A stretch of 64,000 nucleotides of DNA, from NCBI RefSeq assembly GCF_036014015.1, contig NZ_CP107905.1:1488001-1552000 (forward strand). Reading direction: 5' to 3'. The translations under genes were made by a program, and so were the position numbers. Origin of the DNA: Streptomyces sp. NBC_00457 (GTDB lineage Bacteria > Actinomycetota > Actinomycetes > Streptomycetales > Streptomycetaceae). Of the stretch, positions 42,772-51,935 are shown one piece after another. Position 1 is the stretch's first letter, and each line of letters begins with the position of its first letter. The notes under the pieces were generated by a model. It was given only the letters and a program-made list of their open reading frames with translations. It ran no database searches and had not been told where the DNA came from.

Positions 42772-43176
42772 ATGCGCTACGACCGCACCGTGCACGTCGA
42801 CACCGACTTCGCCACCACCGTGGGCCGAGTCCGCGACGCCCTCGCCGCCCAGGGCTTCGGCATCCTCACCGAGATCGACGTCACCGCCACCCTCAAGGCC
42901 AAGCTCGACCACGACATGGAGGACTACGTGATCCTCGGCGCCTGCAACCCGCCCCTCGCACACCGCTCCCTGGAGACCGACCGCTCCATCGGCCTGCTGC
43001 TGCCCTGCAACGTGGTCGTCCGCCGGGACGGTGACCGCACCGCCGTACAAGCCCTCGACCCGAACACGATGGTCGCCCTCACCGAACTCGACGCGCTGCG
43101 CCCGGTCGCCGAGGAGGCCACCCGCCGCCTCGACGCCGCCCTCGCCGCCCTCACATCAGCCACTGCGGACAGCTGA
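42772..43176 (+). CDS. DUF302 protein
   Basis: A 134-residue DUF302 protein (FATTVGRVRDALAAQGFGILTEIDVTATLKAKLDHDMEDYVILGACNPPLAHRSLETDRSIGLLLPCNVVVRRDGD). Two Cys residues (GACNPP, LPCNV) sit in the conserved positions of the family. The role is unknown, but DUF302 genes recur with sulfur-oxidation and rhodanese genes; here it is divergent from a persulfide dioxygenase across two CstR-type sites. Confidence 0.92.
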   Translation: MRYDRTVHVDTDFATTVGRVRDALAAQGFGILTEIDVTATLKAKLDHDMEDYVILGACNPPLAHRSLETDRSIGLLLPCNVVVRRDGDRTAVQALDPNTMVALTELDALRPVAEEATRRLDAALAALTSATADS

Positions 43177-43467
43177 CGGCACGCCAAGCAATCGCATGTT
43201 CAGACGCGGCGGGATGGGTGGAGGATGTGGCCGCGCCTTCCGGTACGGAACCCAATCGACGGTAGTGCCGCTTCCACCGCGCGAACAGCCCCGCCGCTGG
43301 ACACGGCTGTCCGTCCGTACGGGACCGTCCACGCCCGCAACACGGAGGCCAATCGGCTTACCCCACACCCCAGTTGAGGACACCGGCGCAAGAAGAGGGC
43401 CACGCTGGAGTTGGACATGATCGTGGAGAGCGGCTCTCCCGGCCCCGCGTCGGCCATCTCCGGGCTC
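43177..43467. other. intergenic
   Basis: No gene supported. Right-hand boundary of the sulfur island; no further RTACCCC sites are seen beyond here. Confidence 0.4.
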
Positions 43468-43842
43468 TCACGCCCACAACGCCTCTGCGAAGGCCGCTCC
43501 GATGAACGCCGCGCCCAGGCCCGCCACGACGCTTGCGACGATGTTGGCCGCGGCGAAGAACTTCGCCCCGTCTTCGGCCAGCCGCAGCGTCTCGTACGAG
43601 AACGTTGAATACGTCGTCAAAGCCCCGCACAGCCCGGTACCGAACAGCAGCTGCATGTGCGAGGAGGCGGCCCCGGCCACTGCCACTCCGGCCAGCAGGC
43701 CAAGGACAAAGCAGCCGACAACGTTGGCAGTGAAGGTGCCCCAAGGGAAGACCGTGTCGTGCCGCTTCTGCACCGCCCGGTCGGTCAGATACCGCAGCGG
43801 CACGCCAACCATCCCGCCGACCACCACCAGCAGCCAGTTCAC
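43468..43842 (-). CDS. crcB: fluoride exporter subunit CrcB/Fluc
   Basis: A 124-residue four-TM protein with the CrcB signature: [35 protein letters not shown], and [19 protein letters not shown] with the fluoride-path Phe and Thr/Ser. Fluc channels are dual-topology dimers expelling fluoride. GTG 43842 overlaps the DUF190 stop (GTGA). With the second crcB at 44183 it may form a heterodimer. Confidence 0.93.
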   Translation of the reverse strand: MNWLLVVVGGMVGVPLRYLTDRAVQKRHDTVFPWGTFTANVVGCFVLGLLAGVAVAGAASSHMQLLFGTGLCGALTTYSTFSYETLRLAEDGAKFFAAANIVASVVAGLGAAFIGAAFAEALWA

Positions 43843-44186
43843 GCGTCCTGCCCCCTGCCCACGTACCTGATGACCTCGCACTCGTCGAGGATCACCAGCC
43901 CCTCACCCACCACCTCGTCCAGCTGCGGCAGGAAAGCCCGCACTCGCTCCTCGGTGTCCACGATCACGATCACCACCGGCAGGTCCTCACTCAGCGACAG
44001 CAGCCGCAAGGTGTGGATCAGCGACGAGGCACCGAACCCCTCGATCCCGCGGAACACGCTGGCACCCGCCAGTCCGGCCCGGTGCGCGCGGTGCACGATC
44101 TCCGTGTACAGCGGCTTGTGGTGCCAGACATCGTTCTCCCCGATGAAGACCGTCACCCGCAGGGCGCTGCCCGTCAGCCTCGTCAT
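43839..44186 (-). CDS. DUF190 protein (CrcB-associated)
   Basis: A 115-residue ferredoxin-like-fold protein ([45 protein letters not shown] ... [25 protein letters not shown]). DUF190 proteins resemble PII-like regulators and often lie between crcB genes. GGAGGC precedes ATG 44186; overlaps on both sides show a tight three-gene operon. Confidence 0.92.
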   Translation of the reverse strand: MTRLTGSALRVTVFIGENDVWHHKPLYTEIVHRAHRAGLAGASVFRGIEGFGASSLIHTLRLLSLSEDLPVVIVIVDTEERVRAFLPQLDEVVGEGLVILDECEVIRYVGRGQDA

Positions 44187-44668
44187 CGCTGCCTCCATGC
44201 CACAACGCGGCGCGTTGCCGTCACCGCGAGCCACACCGCCGCGAGCGCCATCAGCAGCATCGCGGCCAGATACGCCAGCCCCGTCCGCGCCTCACCGGCG
44301 TCCACCAGCCGCTGAATGTCCACGGCATACGTCGAGAACGTCGTGAACCCGCCCAACACCCCGGTGCCGAAGAACGGCCGCACCAGCCGGTGTGCCGCCC
44401 ACACATCGCTGATGACCACCATGAACACGCCGATCACCGCGCAGCCGACCGCGTTGACCCACAACGTGGTCCACGGAAACCCGCCCGCCGCGACCGGCCA
44501 CAGCTGCGCCGCCCCATACCGGGCCGCTGCCCCGAGCCCGCCGCCGAGAGCCACCACCGTCACGGTCGGTCCCTGTACCCGCCAGAACAGCTGCCACTGA
44601 GCGGGTACCCGCAGATCGACGTCGGGATCCGTGGGCTCGCCCACCATCCGAGGATTCGGGGCTGTCAT
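44183..44668 (-). CDS. crcB: fluoride exporter subunit CrcB/Fluc (second)
   Basis: A 161-residue CrcB with a 40-residue cytoplasmic leader before the four TM helices. Signatures: [58 protein letters not shown]. The longer first-gene product and the short second CrcB suggest a heterodimeric channel, as known for many paired crcB genes. Start ATG 44668 with GGAG upstream. Confidence 0.93.
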   Translation of the reverse strand: MTAPNPRMVGEPTDPDVDLRVPAQWQLFWRVQGPTVTVVALGGGLGAAARYGAAQLWPVAAGGFPWTTLWVNAVGCAVIGVFMVVISDVWAAHRLVRPFFGTGVLGGFTTFSTYAVDIQRLVDAGEARTGLAYLAAMLLMALAAVWLAVTATRRVVAWRQR

Positions 44669-45096
44669 GAACGTACATCTCCTACTCGCCATGGCCCACG
44701 GACACGGGCACACACCACCGCAAGCAGAGACCGTTGGCGGCACCGGTGCCGCGGTTCGGGTACGGCGGACCCCACCGCCGCGCTGCAATCACAGGTCACA
44801 GCCAGTGACCATCGTAACGCTCCGGCCGACGACGACGCGCCTAACTGTCCGAGCTGGCGCACTGCCCCGACAAGCACGAATTCTCTAGGCGAGGCCGTGT
44901 AGTGCGAGGCATCTGCGATGGATTTGTGCAGCTCACCTTTGATGTCGGCAAACCCGGGTGCGAATAAACAATGTAGCGCTGTCCCTGAATCGAGTGGCGT
45001 CCAGGAGCCGTTTGTTCGCACATTGGCTGCAGGCGCTGCGAAGGCCGCGGCGGACGCTTACTACCTCCACAGCGGTCCTCGTATTCGACTGATTGG
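44669..45096. other. intergenic, crcB promoter side
   Basis: Contains the upstream region of the crcB operon. I looked for the conserved fluoride-riboswitch core and did not find a convincing match. No gene seen. Confidence 0.4.
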
Positions 45097-46602
45097 TCAG
45101 TGACTGCCGGCGAGTTCGCCGCTGAGCTTTTCGTGGATCTGGGCGCTCGGCTGGTTCAGGCCCACGATCTCGACGGTCTTGCCGCGTTGCTCGTACTTGG
45201 TCTCGATCGCGTCCAGGGCGGCTACCGAGGAGGCGTCCCAGATGTGGGCGTCGGTCAGGTCGATGACGACCTTGTCGGGGTCGGTGGCGTAGTTGAACTG
45301 GCCGACGAGGTCGTTGGAGGAGGCGAAGAACAGCTCACCGGTGACCCGGTAGACGACGGTGGTGCCATCGGGGTCGATGACCGCGGTGACGTTTGCGAGG
45401 TGAGCGACCCGCTTGGCGAAGATCACCATGGCGGTGATGGAGCCGATGACGACGCCGATGGCGAGGTTGTCGGTGGAGACCACGCTGGCCACGGTGATGA
45501 CCATGACGGCGATCTCCCCGGCTGGCATCCGCTTCAGGGTCTTCGGGGCGATGGAGTGCCAGTCGAAGGTCGCGAAGGACACCATCACCATCACCGCGAC
45601 CAACGCCGCCATGGGAATGTCGGAGACGACCGGCCCGAAGACGATGCACAGCACCATCAGAAACGCCCCTGCCAGGAAGGTGGACAGGCGCGTGCGGGCG
45701 CCGGACACCTTCACGTTGATCATCGTCTGGCCGATCATGGCGCAGCCGCCCATGCCGCCGAAGAAGCCGGTGACGATGTTGGCAATGCCCTGCCCGAGGG
45801 ACTCGCGGGTCTTGGAGGAGTGCGTGTCGGTGATGTCGTCGACCAGCTTCGCGGTCATCAAGGATTCCATCAGGCCGACCAGCGCCATCGCGAGTGCATA
45901 AGGGGCGACGGTGGTCAGGGTCTCCATCGTGAAGGGCACGTCGGGCAGGCCCGGTACCGGCAGGGAGGACGGCAGGTCGCCCTTGTCGCCCACCGTCGGC
46001 ACCGCGATTCCGGCGGCGACCGTGATCACGGTGAGGATGACGATGGACACGAGCGGCGCCGGAATCACGGTCGTGATCTTCGGGAAGAACACCATGAGCG
46101 CCAAGCCGCCGATGATCAGCGGGTAGACGGGCCAGGGCACGTCGTGCAACTCGGGAACCTGGGCCATGAAGATCAGGATGGCTAGGGCGTTGACGAAGCC
46201 CACCATCACCGAGCGGGGCACGAATCTCATCAACTTCGCGACGCCGAGCGCACCGAGGATGATCTGGAATACGCCGGCCAGGATCACGGTCGCGACCAGG
46301 TAGCCGAAGCCGTACTCACGGTTGAGCGGGGCGATGACCAGGGCGACGGCACCGGTCGCAGCTGAGATCATCGCGCGACGTCCGCCGACGATCGAGATGG
46401 TCACGGCCATGGTGAAGGACGCGAACAGGCCGATCGCCGGGTCGACCCCGGCGATGATGGAGAACGAGATCGCCTCCGGGATCAGCGCAAGCGCGACCAC
46501 CAGGCCTGCCAGGACCTCCGTGCGCCAGACCTTCGGGTCGGACAGCCAGTCGGGGCGCAGGCCGCGCAGTCGCGTGGCAGGAGACAGTGCGGACGTAGAC
46601 AA
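45097..46602 (-). CDS. SulP-family anion transporter with STAS domain
   Basis: A 501-residue protein (start TTG 46602, uncertain; ATG 46680 is an alternative). The membrane part has the SulP repeats (LAGLVVALALIPEAISFSIIAGVDPAIGLFASF, GGRRAMISAATGAVALV, ANIVTGFFGGMGGCAMIGQTMINVKVSGARTRLSTFLAG), followed by a C-terminal STAS domain (TTVVYRVTGELFFASSNDLVGQFNY ... VVIDLTDAHIWDASSVAALDAI). Substrates in this family are sulfate or bicarbonate. The divergent MerR gene and the palindrome between them indicate dedicated control. Confidence 0.92.
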   Translation of the reverse strand: MSTSALSPATRLRGLRPDWLSDPKVWRTEVLAGLVVALALIPEAISFSIIAGVDPAIGLFASFTMAVTISIVGGRRAMISAATGAVALVIAPLNREYGFGYLVATVILAGVFQIILGALGVAKLMRFVPRSVMVGFVNALAILIFMAQVPELHDVPWPVYPLIIGGLALMVFFPKITTVIPAPLVSIVILTVITVAAGIAVPTVGDKGDLPSSLPVPGLPDVPFTMETLTTVAPYALAMALVGLMESLMTAKLVDDITDTHSSKTRESLGQGIANIVTGFFGGMGGCAMIGQTMINVKVSGARTRLSTFLAGAFLMVLCIVFGPVVSDIPMAALVAVMVMVSFATFDWHSIAPKTLKRMPAGEIAVMVITVASVVSTDNLAIGVVIGSITAMVIFAKRVAHLANVTAVIDPDGTTVVYRVTGELFFASSNDLVGQFNYATDPDKVVIDLTDAHIWDASSVAALDAIETKYEQRGKTVEIVGLNQPSAQIHEKLSGELAGSH

Positions 46603-46940
46603 GACAAGTACCTGTCGTGCTCGGGCACGCCAGCATCCATGGGGGCGTGCGAGAAGGCGCGGGAAGGCCGGGACAGCCATCCGCGAAGCCCACGTACGGC
46701 GGGCTGTAGTCAGAAGGCAGCAGCGGACGCGAGCGAGAACTCCGGGCGCTGCTCAGGGGCGAAGGATCACGGCGGGCAGGCGGCGGCGCTGGGCGTCATG
46801 GGCATGCGCACGCTCTCTCCTACGGGCATCGGTTTTCGCTGGGGGCATCGTCGGCCCCGACACGGCTGTCGGTCACGGGAAAGATCCATCCCGCACCGTG
46901 GGAACGGGGACGGCGCGGAGCCGACCCCAGCGATCACTTA

Positions 46941-46964
46941 CTCTACCCTAACGTTACGGTAGAG
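46941..46964. promoter_or_regulatory. MerR-type operator
   Basis: A 24-bp near-perfect palindrome: arms CTCTACC and GGTAGAG around a TAACGTTA core, one mismatched pair. It lies between the SulP and MerR genes, 51 bp before the MerR start, in the only AT-rich patch of the region. Confidence 0.75.
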
Positions 46965-47014
46965 ATCGACGCTGGCCGCCTGTGGCCTCGGCGACAGAGA
47001 AAAGGGGTGCCCGC

Positions 47015-47419
47015 GTGAGCAGCGAGCACATGCAGATCGGCGAGGTCGCCGCACGGACCGAGCTGTCGCTGCGCACCATCCGGCACTACGAGGAGACCGG
47101 CCTGGTCATCCCCTCCGCCCGCTCCCAGGGCGGCTTCCGCCTCTACACCGAGGCCGACGTGGCCCGCCTGATGGTCATCCGCCGCATGAAGCCGCTCGGC
47201 TTCACCCTGGACGAGATGCGCGATCTGCTGGACGCCACCGACCGGCTCGACTCCGGCGAGGAGCTCGCGGCAGAAGATCGGGAGGCCCTGCTGGAGCGCG
47301 TCCGCCGGTACGAGCAGGGCGCAACCGAGCAGGTGGAGAAGCTCCGCACCCAACTGGCACGGGCCGAGGAGTTCGCCGCCACACTGCGCGAACACCTCAC
47401 GCGCATGCCCGCCGGGTAA
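47015..47419 (+). CDS. MerR-family transcriptional regulator
   Basis: A 134-residue MerR protein: HTH (MQIGEVAARTELSLRTIRHYEETGLVIPSARSQGGFRLYTEADVARL) then a coiled-coil dimer helix (AEDREALLERVRRYEQGATEQVEKLRTQLARAEEFAATLREHL). No Cys follows the HTH, so a metal ligand is unlikely. GTG 47015 follows AAAAGGGG. It probably activates or represses the divergent SulP gene. Confidence 0.93.
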   Translation: MSSEHMQIGEVAARTELSLRTIRHYEETGLVIPSARSQGGFRLYTEADVARLMVIRRMKPLGFTLDEMRDLLDATDRLDSGEELAAEDREALLERVRRYEQGATEQVEKLRTQLARAEEFAATLREHLTRMPAG

Positions 47420-47464
47420 AGCCGCCCCTCGCCACGGTGCGCACGCCAAGCCTGTGGTGGTGAT

Positions 47465-47637
47465 GCGCTCATCGACCACCACCTCGCCGACATCGAGCGG
47501 CGTCAGGCCGAACTGCGCAAGACTCCCACCGCGTTGTGCGCCCTCGCTGAGCAGGCGCCGCGACCGACCCGGCCGAGTGCACGGACGCCGACGCCTTCCG
47601 TGTCCTGGCCGGGACGAACAGTGAGCACGATTACTGA
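47465..47637 (+). pseudogene. MerR-type regulator C-terminal remnant
   Basis: LIDHHLADIERRQAELRKTPTALCALAEQA, then after a frame change ATDPAECTDADAFRVLAGTNSEHDY and a TGA: the dimerisation helix and tail of a second MerR-family protein, without its HTH. Confidence 0.6.
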
Positions 47638-47690
47638 GCGGCGTTCTCCACCGTGCGTAGCGTTCTGGAAGTGAGGAACCTCCCCCGCGC

Positions 47691-48035
47691 ATGACGAGGA
47701 GCACTGTAGTGCTGCGCGCTGTATGGAACGGCACGGTGATCGCCGAAGCCCCACGCACGGTGATTGTCGAGGGCATCCACTACTTCCCAGCCGAGGCGCT
47801 GCGCCGCGAGTACTTCACCGATTCCCGCAGCCGATCGCTGTGCTTTTGGAAGGGGCTCGCCCGCTACTACACCGTCACGGTCGACGGGCGGACCAACCGG
47901 AACGCGGCCTGGTACTACCCGCACCCAAGCCCGCTTGCCCGCCGGATCAAGAACCATGTCGCGTTCCGGCAGGGCATCGTGGTGAAAGGCACCCCGGAGC
48001 CCGCGCAAAGCGGCGGCGCCGGGTCAGCGGCGTAG
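47691..48035 (+). CDS. DUF427 protein
   Basis: A 114-residue DUF427 protein with AVWNGTVIAEAPRTVIVEGIHYFPAEAL, SLCFWKGLARYYTVTVDG and NAAWYYPHPSPLA, matching the family's CxWKGxAxY and AWxYPxP blocks. Function unknown. The 3' end overlaps the convergent phosphatidyltransferase gene by 12 bp. Confidence 0.92.
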   Translation: MTRSTVVLRAVWNGTVIAEAPRTVIVEGIHYFPAEALRREYFTDSRSRSLCFWKGLARYYTVTVDGRTNRNAAWYYPHPSPLARRIKNHVAFRQGIVVKGTPEPAQSGGAGSAA

Positions 48036-48692
48036 CAGGTGGCGGAGCGCGATGACGCCCTGCATGGCTGCGGCCGGTCGCAGCAGCGCGGGTCGGGGCC
48101 GCTCCGGCATTGTGCCGCGGCGTATGGCGACAGCAGTGACCGCGGCTATCGGTGCCGCCCAGGCGGCGATGGCCGCCGCCCGGACCGTATGGCTCGGTTC
48201 GTGCCGGACAGCAAGCCAGGTCCAGAACGCCGCGTCGGCGAAGGAGTCCGCATAGTCGCCGAACGGGGACACGGCGGCCTGACGCCGGGCCAGTCGGCCA
48301 TCCACCAGATCGGAGGCCATGGCCAGGACGCCCGCGAAGCGACTCGCTCCGACGGTCGTGGCGGGGAGATTGCCGCGGATCAGGGTGAGCGCGTCGGCAG
48401 CGGAGAGCCGGTCACGGCGCTCCAGCAGGCCCAGGTGCAGAGCACCAAGGGTCCAGCTGACCGTCACCCATCTACGGTCCTGCCGCGTCCGGGTCAGGGG
48501 CAGCAGCAGGCAGTGCAGAGCTGTGAGTTCGGTGAGTGCCCGGGGGCGGCGGGCCGCCTGCCGCGTTGACCGGTCCATAGCCTGCCACAGGAAGCGGGCG
48601 ACGGCATGAGGTCTCCAGTGGGCTTCTCTCGCTGCCGCCAACAGGGCATTGGTCGCGGCGCGGCTGTCGTCGTCAAAGGCGGATACGCGCAC
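48024..48692 (-). CDS. CDP-alcohol phosphatidyltransferase family protein
   Basis: A 222-residue membrane enzyme with an exact CDP-alcohol phosphotransferase signature: D(x)2DG(x)2AR(x)8G(x)3D(x)3D in SDLVDGRLARRQ...FGDYADSFAD. Such enzymes transfer a phospho-alcohol from CDP-diacylglycerol or a similar donor. The N-terminal 80 residues are unusual for the family and helical. I prefer GTG 48692 (GGAAAGG upstream) to GTG 48719. Confidence 0.85.
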   Translation of the reverse strand: MRVSAFDDDSRAATNALLAAAREAHWRPHAVARFLWQAMDRSTRQAARRPRALTELTALHCLLLPLTRTRQDRRWVTVSWTLGALHLGLLERRDRLSAADALTLIRGNLPATTVGASRFAGVLAMASDLVDGRLARRQAAVSPFGDYADSFADAAFWTWLAVRHEPSHTVRAAAIAAWAAPIAAVTAVAIRRGTMPERPRPALLRPAAAMQGVIALRHLLRR

Positions 48693-48749
48693 AACCTGAC
48701 CTTTCCGGAGGCGTCGCACTCAAGGTAGGCGCCCTGCCCAGCGCCGAAC

Positions 48750-48763
48750 GTGAGCGCGCTCAC
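48750..48763. promoter_or_regulatory. GTGAGCGCGCTCAC palindrome, copy 1
   Basis: Perfect 14-bp palindrome (16 bp with flanks C/G), 50 bp before the SRPBCC gene and 57 bp before the divergent phosphatidyltransferase start. Two close variants occur at 49566 and 52747. Confidence 0.65.
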
Positions 48764-48813
48764 GGATCCCCGGACGCGTCGGCCGTAGCGTACTGCCGTG
48801 GAAGGAGCTGGAC

Positions 48814-49386
48814 ATGACCTGGTTCGGGCGACTGGCAGTCGTGGCGGCGGCGGGTGGGGGCGCAGTGGCAGCCGGGTATCTGGGGCTGGTCACAGGCGCC
48901 CTGCCGCTCGATGTGGGGATGGGGCGGCGGACTCGCCCCCTGGGGCCGCAGACCATCGACGTCGCAGCACCGCGTGAGACGGTTTTTGAGGTGATCGCCC
49001 AGCCCTATCTGGGGCGGGCGACCCGGGCGATGCGGGAGAAGGTGCAGGTGGTGGAGCGGGGGTCCGACATGGTGCTCGTCGCCCATCACACCCCGGTCGC
49101 GGGCGGGCGGCTGACGGCCACGACGGTGGAGACGGTTCGGTTCACCCGCCCGGAACGGGTCGACTTCCACCTGGTGCGCGGCCCCGTGCCCGCCGTCACG
49201 GAGTCCTTCACGCTTCGGGACCACGAAGGGGGCACGCGGCTGGTGTACGAGGGTGAACTCGCCACCGACCTGTGGCGGGCGGGGCACTGGTGGGGCTCGG
49301 TGGTGGCCTCGCGGTGGGAGGCCACCGTGGCCGCGTCCCTGGCCATAGTCCGGCAGGAGGCGGAGCGGCGCGCGGCCCTGTCGTGA
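48814..49386 (+). CDS. SRPBCC-domain membrane-anchored protein
   Basis: A 190-residue protein with an N-terminal TM segment (residues 5-27, GRLAVVAAAGGGAVAAGYLGLV) and a START/Bet-v1-like SRPBCC domain (IDVAAPRETVFEVIAQPYLGR ... VDFHLVRGPVPAVTESFTLRDHEGGTRLVYEGELATDL). SRPBCC cavities bind lipids or aromatic ligands. GGAAGGAG precedes the ATG. First gene of the radical-SAM cluster, directly behind palindrome copy 1. Confidence 0.88.
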   Translation: MTWFGRLAVVAAAGGGAVAAGYLGLVTGALPLDVGMGRRTRPLGPQTIDVAAPRETVFEVIAQPYLGRATRAMREKVQVVERGSDMVLVAHHTPVAGGRLTATTVETVRFTRPERVDFHLVRGPVPAVTESFTLRDHEGGTRLVYEGELATDLWRAGHWWGSVVASRWEATVAASLAIVRQEAERRAALS

Positions 49387-49565
49387 GCCGCCGGCAGTCA
49401 CCCGCACGTGGTGACCGCCCCGATCGCTCCGGCGCACTTCAGTACCTGGCGCCTCGACGGACGGGCACCTGCTGACCGTTCTCCCGGCACCTCCCGAACC
49501 CTGGGACACCGGCCTGGCGCGGTGGACATCGCTGCTGATCGTGCCGCGAGTCGGGCGCCAGTTCG

Positions 49566-49579
49566 GTGAGCGCGCTTAC
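49566..49579. promoter_or_regulatory. GTGAGCGCGCTCAC palindrome, copy 2
   Basis: GTGAGCGCGCTTAC, one mismatch to copy 1, 36 bp upstream of the MauE-like gene. Confidence 0.6.
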
Positions 49580-49614
49580 AGTTCTCGCCCCGCACCGGGA
49601 CCTAAGTTCGGATC

Positions 49615-50070
49615 ATGGTGCTGAGGTTCGTGCTGGGCTCGGTGTATACGGCGATGGCCATCGGCCAGCTCGCCTCATTCCGCCACATACCCACGATCCG
49701 GTCCGCGTACGGGCTGGTGAGTGGCGGAGCTGCCACCATGGTGGCCGTGGCTATGATCGCCGGCGAGCTGGTGTGCGGTGCATGTTCCTGGCCCGCCCCG
49801 GGTCGAAAGCCCTGGCCCCGGTAGGGGTGTACACGGCCGTGTCGGTGGTGTGGTCGCTGCTGGCCACCGAGGCGTACGCACGTTGGTCTGACGGTGTCCA
49901 ACTGCGGCTGCTTCGGTGTCTACTTCACCCAGCCGCTGAGCTGGTTCGTGCTGCTTCAGGACGCCCTGATGCTGCTGTACGCCGGACTGCTACTGCGCGC
50001 CACCCGCAGGATCCCCGCCCGGGAGCCTCCCGGTGGAGTGGAGGCGAGCCGTGATGTCCGCGTCCCGTGA
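49615..50070 (+). pseudogene. MauE/DoxX-like membrane protein with two compensating frameshifts
   Basis: Three frame segments join into one MauE-like protein: LRFVLGSVYTAMAIGQLASFRH ... AGELVCG, then MFLARPGSKALAPVGVYTAVSVVWSLLATEAYAR, then SNCGCFGVYFTQPLSWFVLLQDALMLLYAGLLLRATRR with the family's NCGCFG motif, ending at TGA 50068-50070. The frame slips back by one near 49780 and forward by one near 49885, so the ends are in the same frame. Either a recent pseudogene or two sequencing errors. MauE-type proteins are four-TM redox-linked membrane proteins. Confidence 0.7.
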
Positions 50071-50491
50071 ACACCCTCGTCGGGGCGGCGTGGTGGCGGC
50101 CCTGGGCGCCGGGGTTCTCATGGTGGCGTGCTGCGCGGACCCGCTGCTCTTGGCCGGCGGGGGGATCAGCGGCGTGGCCGGGGCACTGCGCAACCCGTGG
50201 CTGATTTCCGTGAGGGCAGTGATGGTGCTTATGGGCTCCGTTTACGCACTGTGGTGCCGGGTCCGGCGCCGTGATGGCGCCAGACCGGAGGACTGCTGCC
50301 CGACCGTGTCCTCTCGAACTGTCCAGACCGGGCCCGGGAGCCCGGCCACAACTGCGGGTGAAGGAGCCCAGGATGATCCAAGCCCCCGTGCCGAAGCGCA
50401 AGGTGGACCGGGACGAGGTGTTCGTGGAGTGCACCAAGTCGATCTGCCCCATGTGCAAGACGCCCGTCGACGCTCAGGTCAACATCCGTGA
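50054..50491 (+). CDS. MerT-like small membrane protein with paired cysteines
   Basis: From ATG 50054 the frame encodes two TM segments with Cys pairs: ALGAGVLMVACCADPLLLAGGGISGVAGAL, NPWLISVRAVMVLMGSVYALW and CCP near residue 80, recalling MerT mercury-uptake proteins. The frame then runs 119 bp into the radical SAM gene as low-complexity sequence, so the true C-terminus is probably near the CCP and a frameshift is suspected. It overlaps the MauE-like gene's end. Confidence 0.55.
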   Translation: MSASREHPRRGGVVAALGAGVLMVACCADPLLLAGGGISGVAGALRNPWLISVRAVMVLMGSVYALWCRVRRRDGARPEDCCPTVSSRTVQTGPGSPATTAGEGAQDDPSPRAEAQGGPGRGVRGVHQVDLPHVQDARRRSGQHP

Positions 50492-51935
50492 CAATAAGGT
50501 CTACCTGCGTAAACGCTGCCGCGAGCACGGGGAGTTTGAGGCCCTGGTCTACGGGGACGCCGAGGAATACCTATCGTCGACCCGCTTCAACAAGCCCGGC
50601 ACGATCCCGCTCACCTTCCAAACCGAGGTGAAGGACGGCTGCCCCTCGGACTGCGGGCTGTGCCCGGAACACAAGCAGCACGCCTGCCTCGGGATCATCG
50701 AGGTCAACACTGCGTGCAACCTCGACTGCCCGATCTGTTTCGCCGACTCCGGCCACCAGAGCGACGGCTACTCCATCACCCACGAGCAGTGTGCGCGGAT
50801 GCTCGACGTGTTCGTGGAGTCCGAGGGCGAGGCCGAGGTGGTGATGTTCTCCGGCGGAGAGCCCACCATCCACAAGCACATCCTGGACTTCATCGGCCTT
50901 GCCCAAGCTCGCCCCATCAGGAACGTCACCCTCAACACCAACGGCATCCGCCTCGCCACCGACACGACCTTCGTCGCCGAACTCGGCAAGCGCAACCAGA
51001 CGCCCGGCAGGTCGGTGAACGTCTACCTCCAGTTCGACGGCTTCGACGAGCGCACCCACCTGGAGATCCGGGGCCGGGACCTGCGTACGTTCAAACAGCG
51101 AGCCCTGGACAATTGCGCCGAGGCCGGCCTCACCGTCACCCTGGTCGCCGCGGTCGAACACGGGCTGAACGAACACGAGTTGGGCGCCATCATCGAGTAC
51201 GGCGTCGACCACCCGGCCGTCCGCTCGGTGGCTTTCCAGCCGGTCACCCACTCCGGCCGGCATGTCCCCTTCGACCCGCTGAACCGTCTCACCAACCCCG
51301 ATGTGATCCGCCTGATCGGCGAGCAACTTCCCGGCTGGTTCACCAAGGGCGACTTCTTCCCCGTGCCATGCTGCTTCCCCACCTGCCGCTCGATCACCTA
51401 CCTGCTGGTGGACGGCGCACCGGGCAACCGCATCGTGGTCCCCATCCCACGGCTGCTGAACGTCGAGGACTACCTCGACTACGTCACCAACCGGGTCCTG
51501 CCCGACGACGGCATCCGCGAGGCCGTGGAGAAACTGTGGTCCGCCTCAGCGTTCATGGGCACGGCCACGACCGAGGACAAGCTCCGGGCGACCGCCGAGG
51601 CCCTGGACTGCGCGGACTCCTGCGGCATCGACCTCCCCGAGGCCGTGAAGGACGTCAACGACAAGGCGTTCATGATCGTGGTCCAGGACTTCCAGGACCC
51701 CTACACCCTGAACGTCAAGCAACTGATGAAGTGCTGCGTCGAGGAGATCACCCCGGACGGGCGGCTCATCCCGTTCTGCGCGTACAACTCCGTCGGCTAC
51801 CGCGAACAGGTCCGCGCCCAGATGTCCGGCGTCCCCGTCGCCGACGTGGCACCCAACGCACTGCCCCTCGCCGACCGGCTCACCGACACCCCGTACGGCT
51901 CGAAGACGACGAAGTCCCCGGAGCACCGGCCGTGA
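50373..51935 (+). CDS. radical SAM enzyme with N-terminal zinc ribbon (Tes/MJ0619-like)
   Basis: A 520-residue protein. N-terminal zinc ribbon CPMCKTPVDA ... KRCREHGEFEAL; a second Cys set DGCPSDCGLCPEHKQHACL; the radical SAM cluster CNLDCPICFADSGH; SAM site MFSGGEPTIH; and C-terminal Cys-rich segments (PVPCCFPTCRS, ALDCADSCG, LMKCCVEEI) able to hold an auxiliary cluster. This layout is that of tetraether-lipid synthase and archaeal pterin dimethyltransferase relatives. AAGGAG precedes ATG 50373. It is coupled to a methyltransferase; the substrate is unknown. Confidence 0.88.
   Translation: MIQAPVPKRKVDRDEVFVECTKSICPMCKTPVDAQVNIRDNKVYLRKRCREHGEFEALVYGDAEEYLSSTRFNKPGTIPLTFQTEVKDGCPSDCGLCPEHKQHACLGIIEVNTACNLDCPICFADSGHQSDGYSITHEQCARMLDVFVESEGEAEVVMFSGGEPTIHKHILDFIGLAQARPIRNVTLNTNGIRLATDTTFVAELGKRNQTPGRSVNVYLQFDGFDERTHLEIRGRDLRTFKQRALDNCAEAGLTVTLVAAVEHGLNEHELGAIIEYGVDHPAVRSVAFQPVTHSGRHVPFDPLNRLTNPDVIRLIGEQLPGWFTKGDFFPVPCCFPTCRSITYLLVDGAPGNRIVVPIPRLLNVEDYLDYVTNRVLPDDGIREAVEKLWSASAFMGTATTEDKLRATAEALDCADSCGIDLPEAVKDVNDKAFMIVVQDFQDPYTLNVKQLMKCCVEEITPDGRLIPFCAYNSVGYREQVRAQMSGVPVADVAPNALPLADRLTDTPYGSKTTKSPEHRP

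Noticed and set aside
44669..44900. Fluoride riboswitch upstream of crcB
   Set aside because: I looked for the conserved GATGG and downstream pseudoknot segments; only isolated GATGG-like matches are present, without the paired elements.
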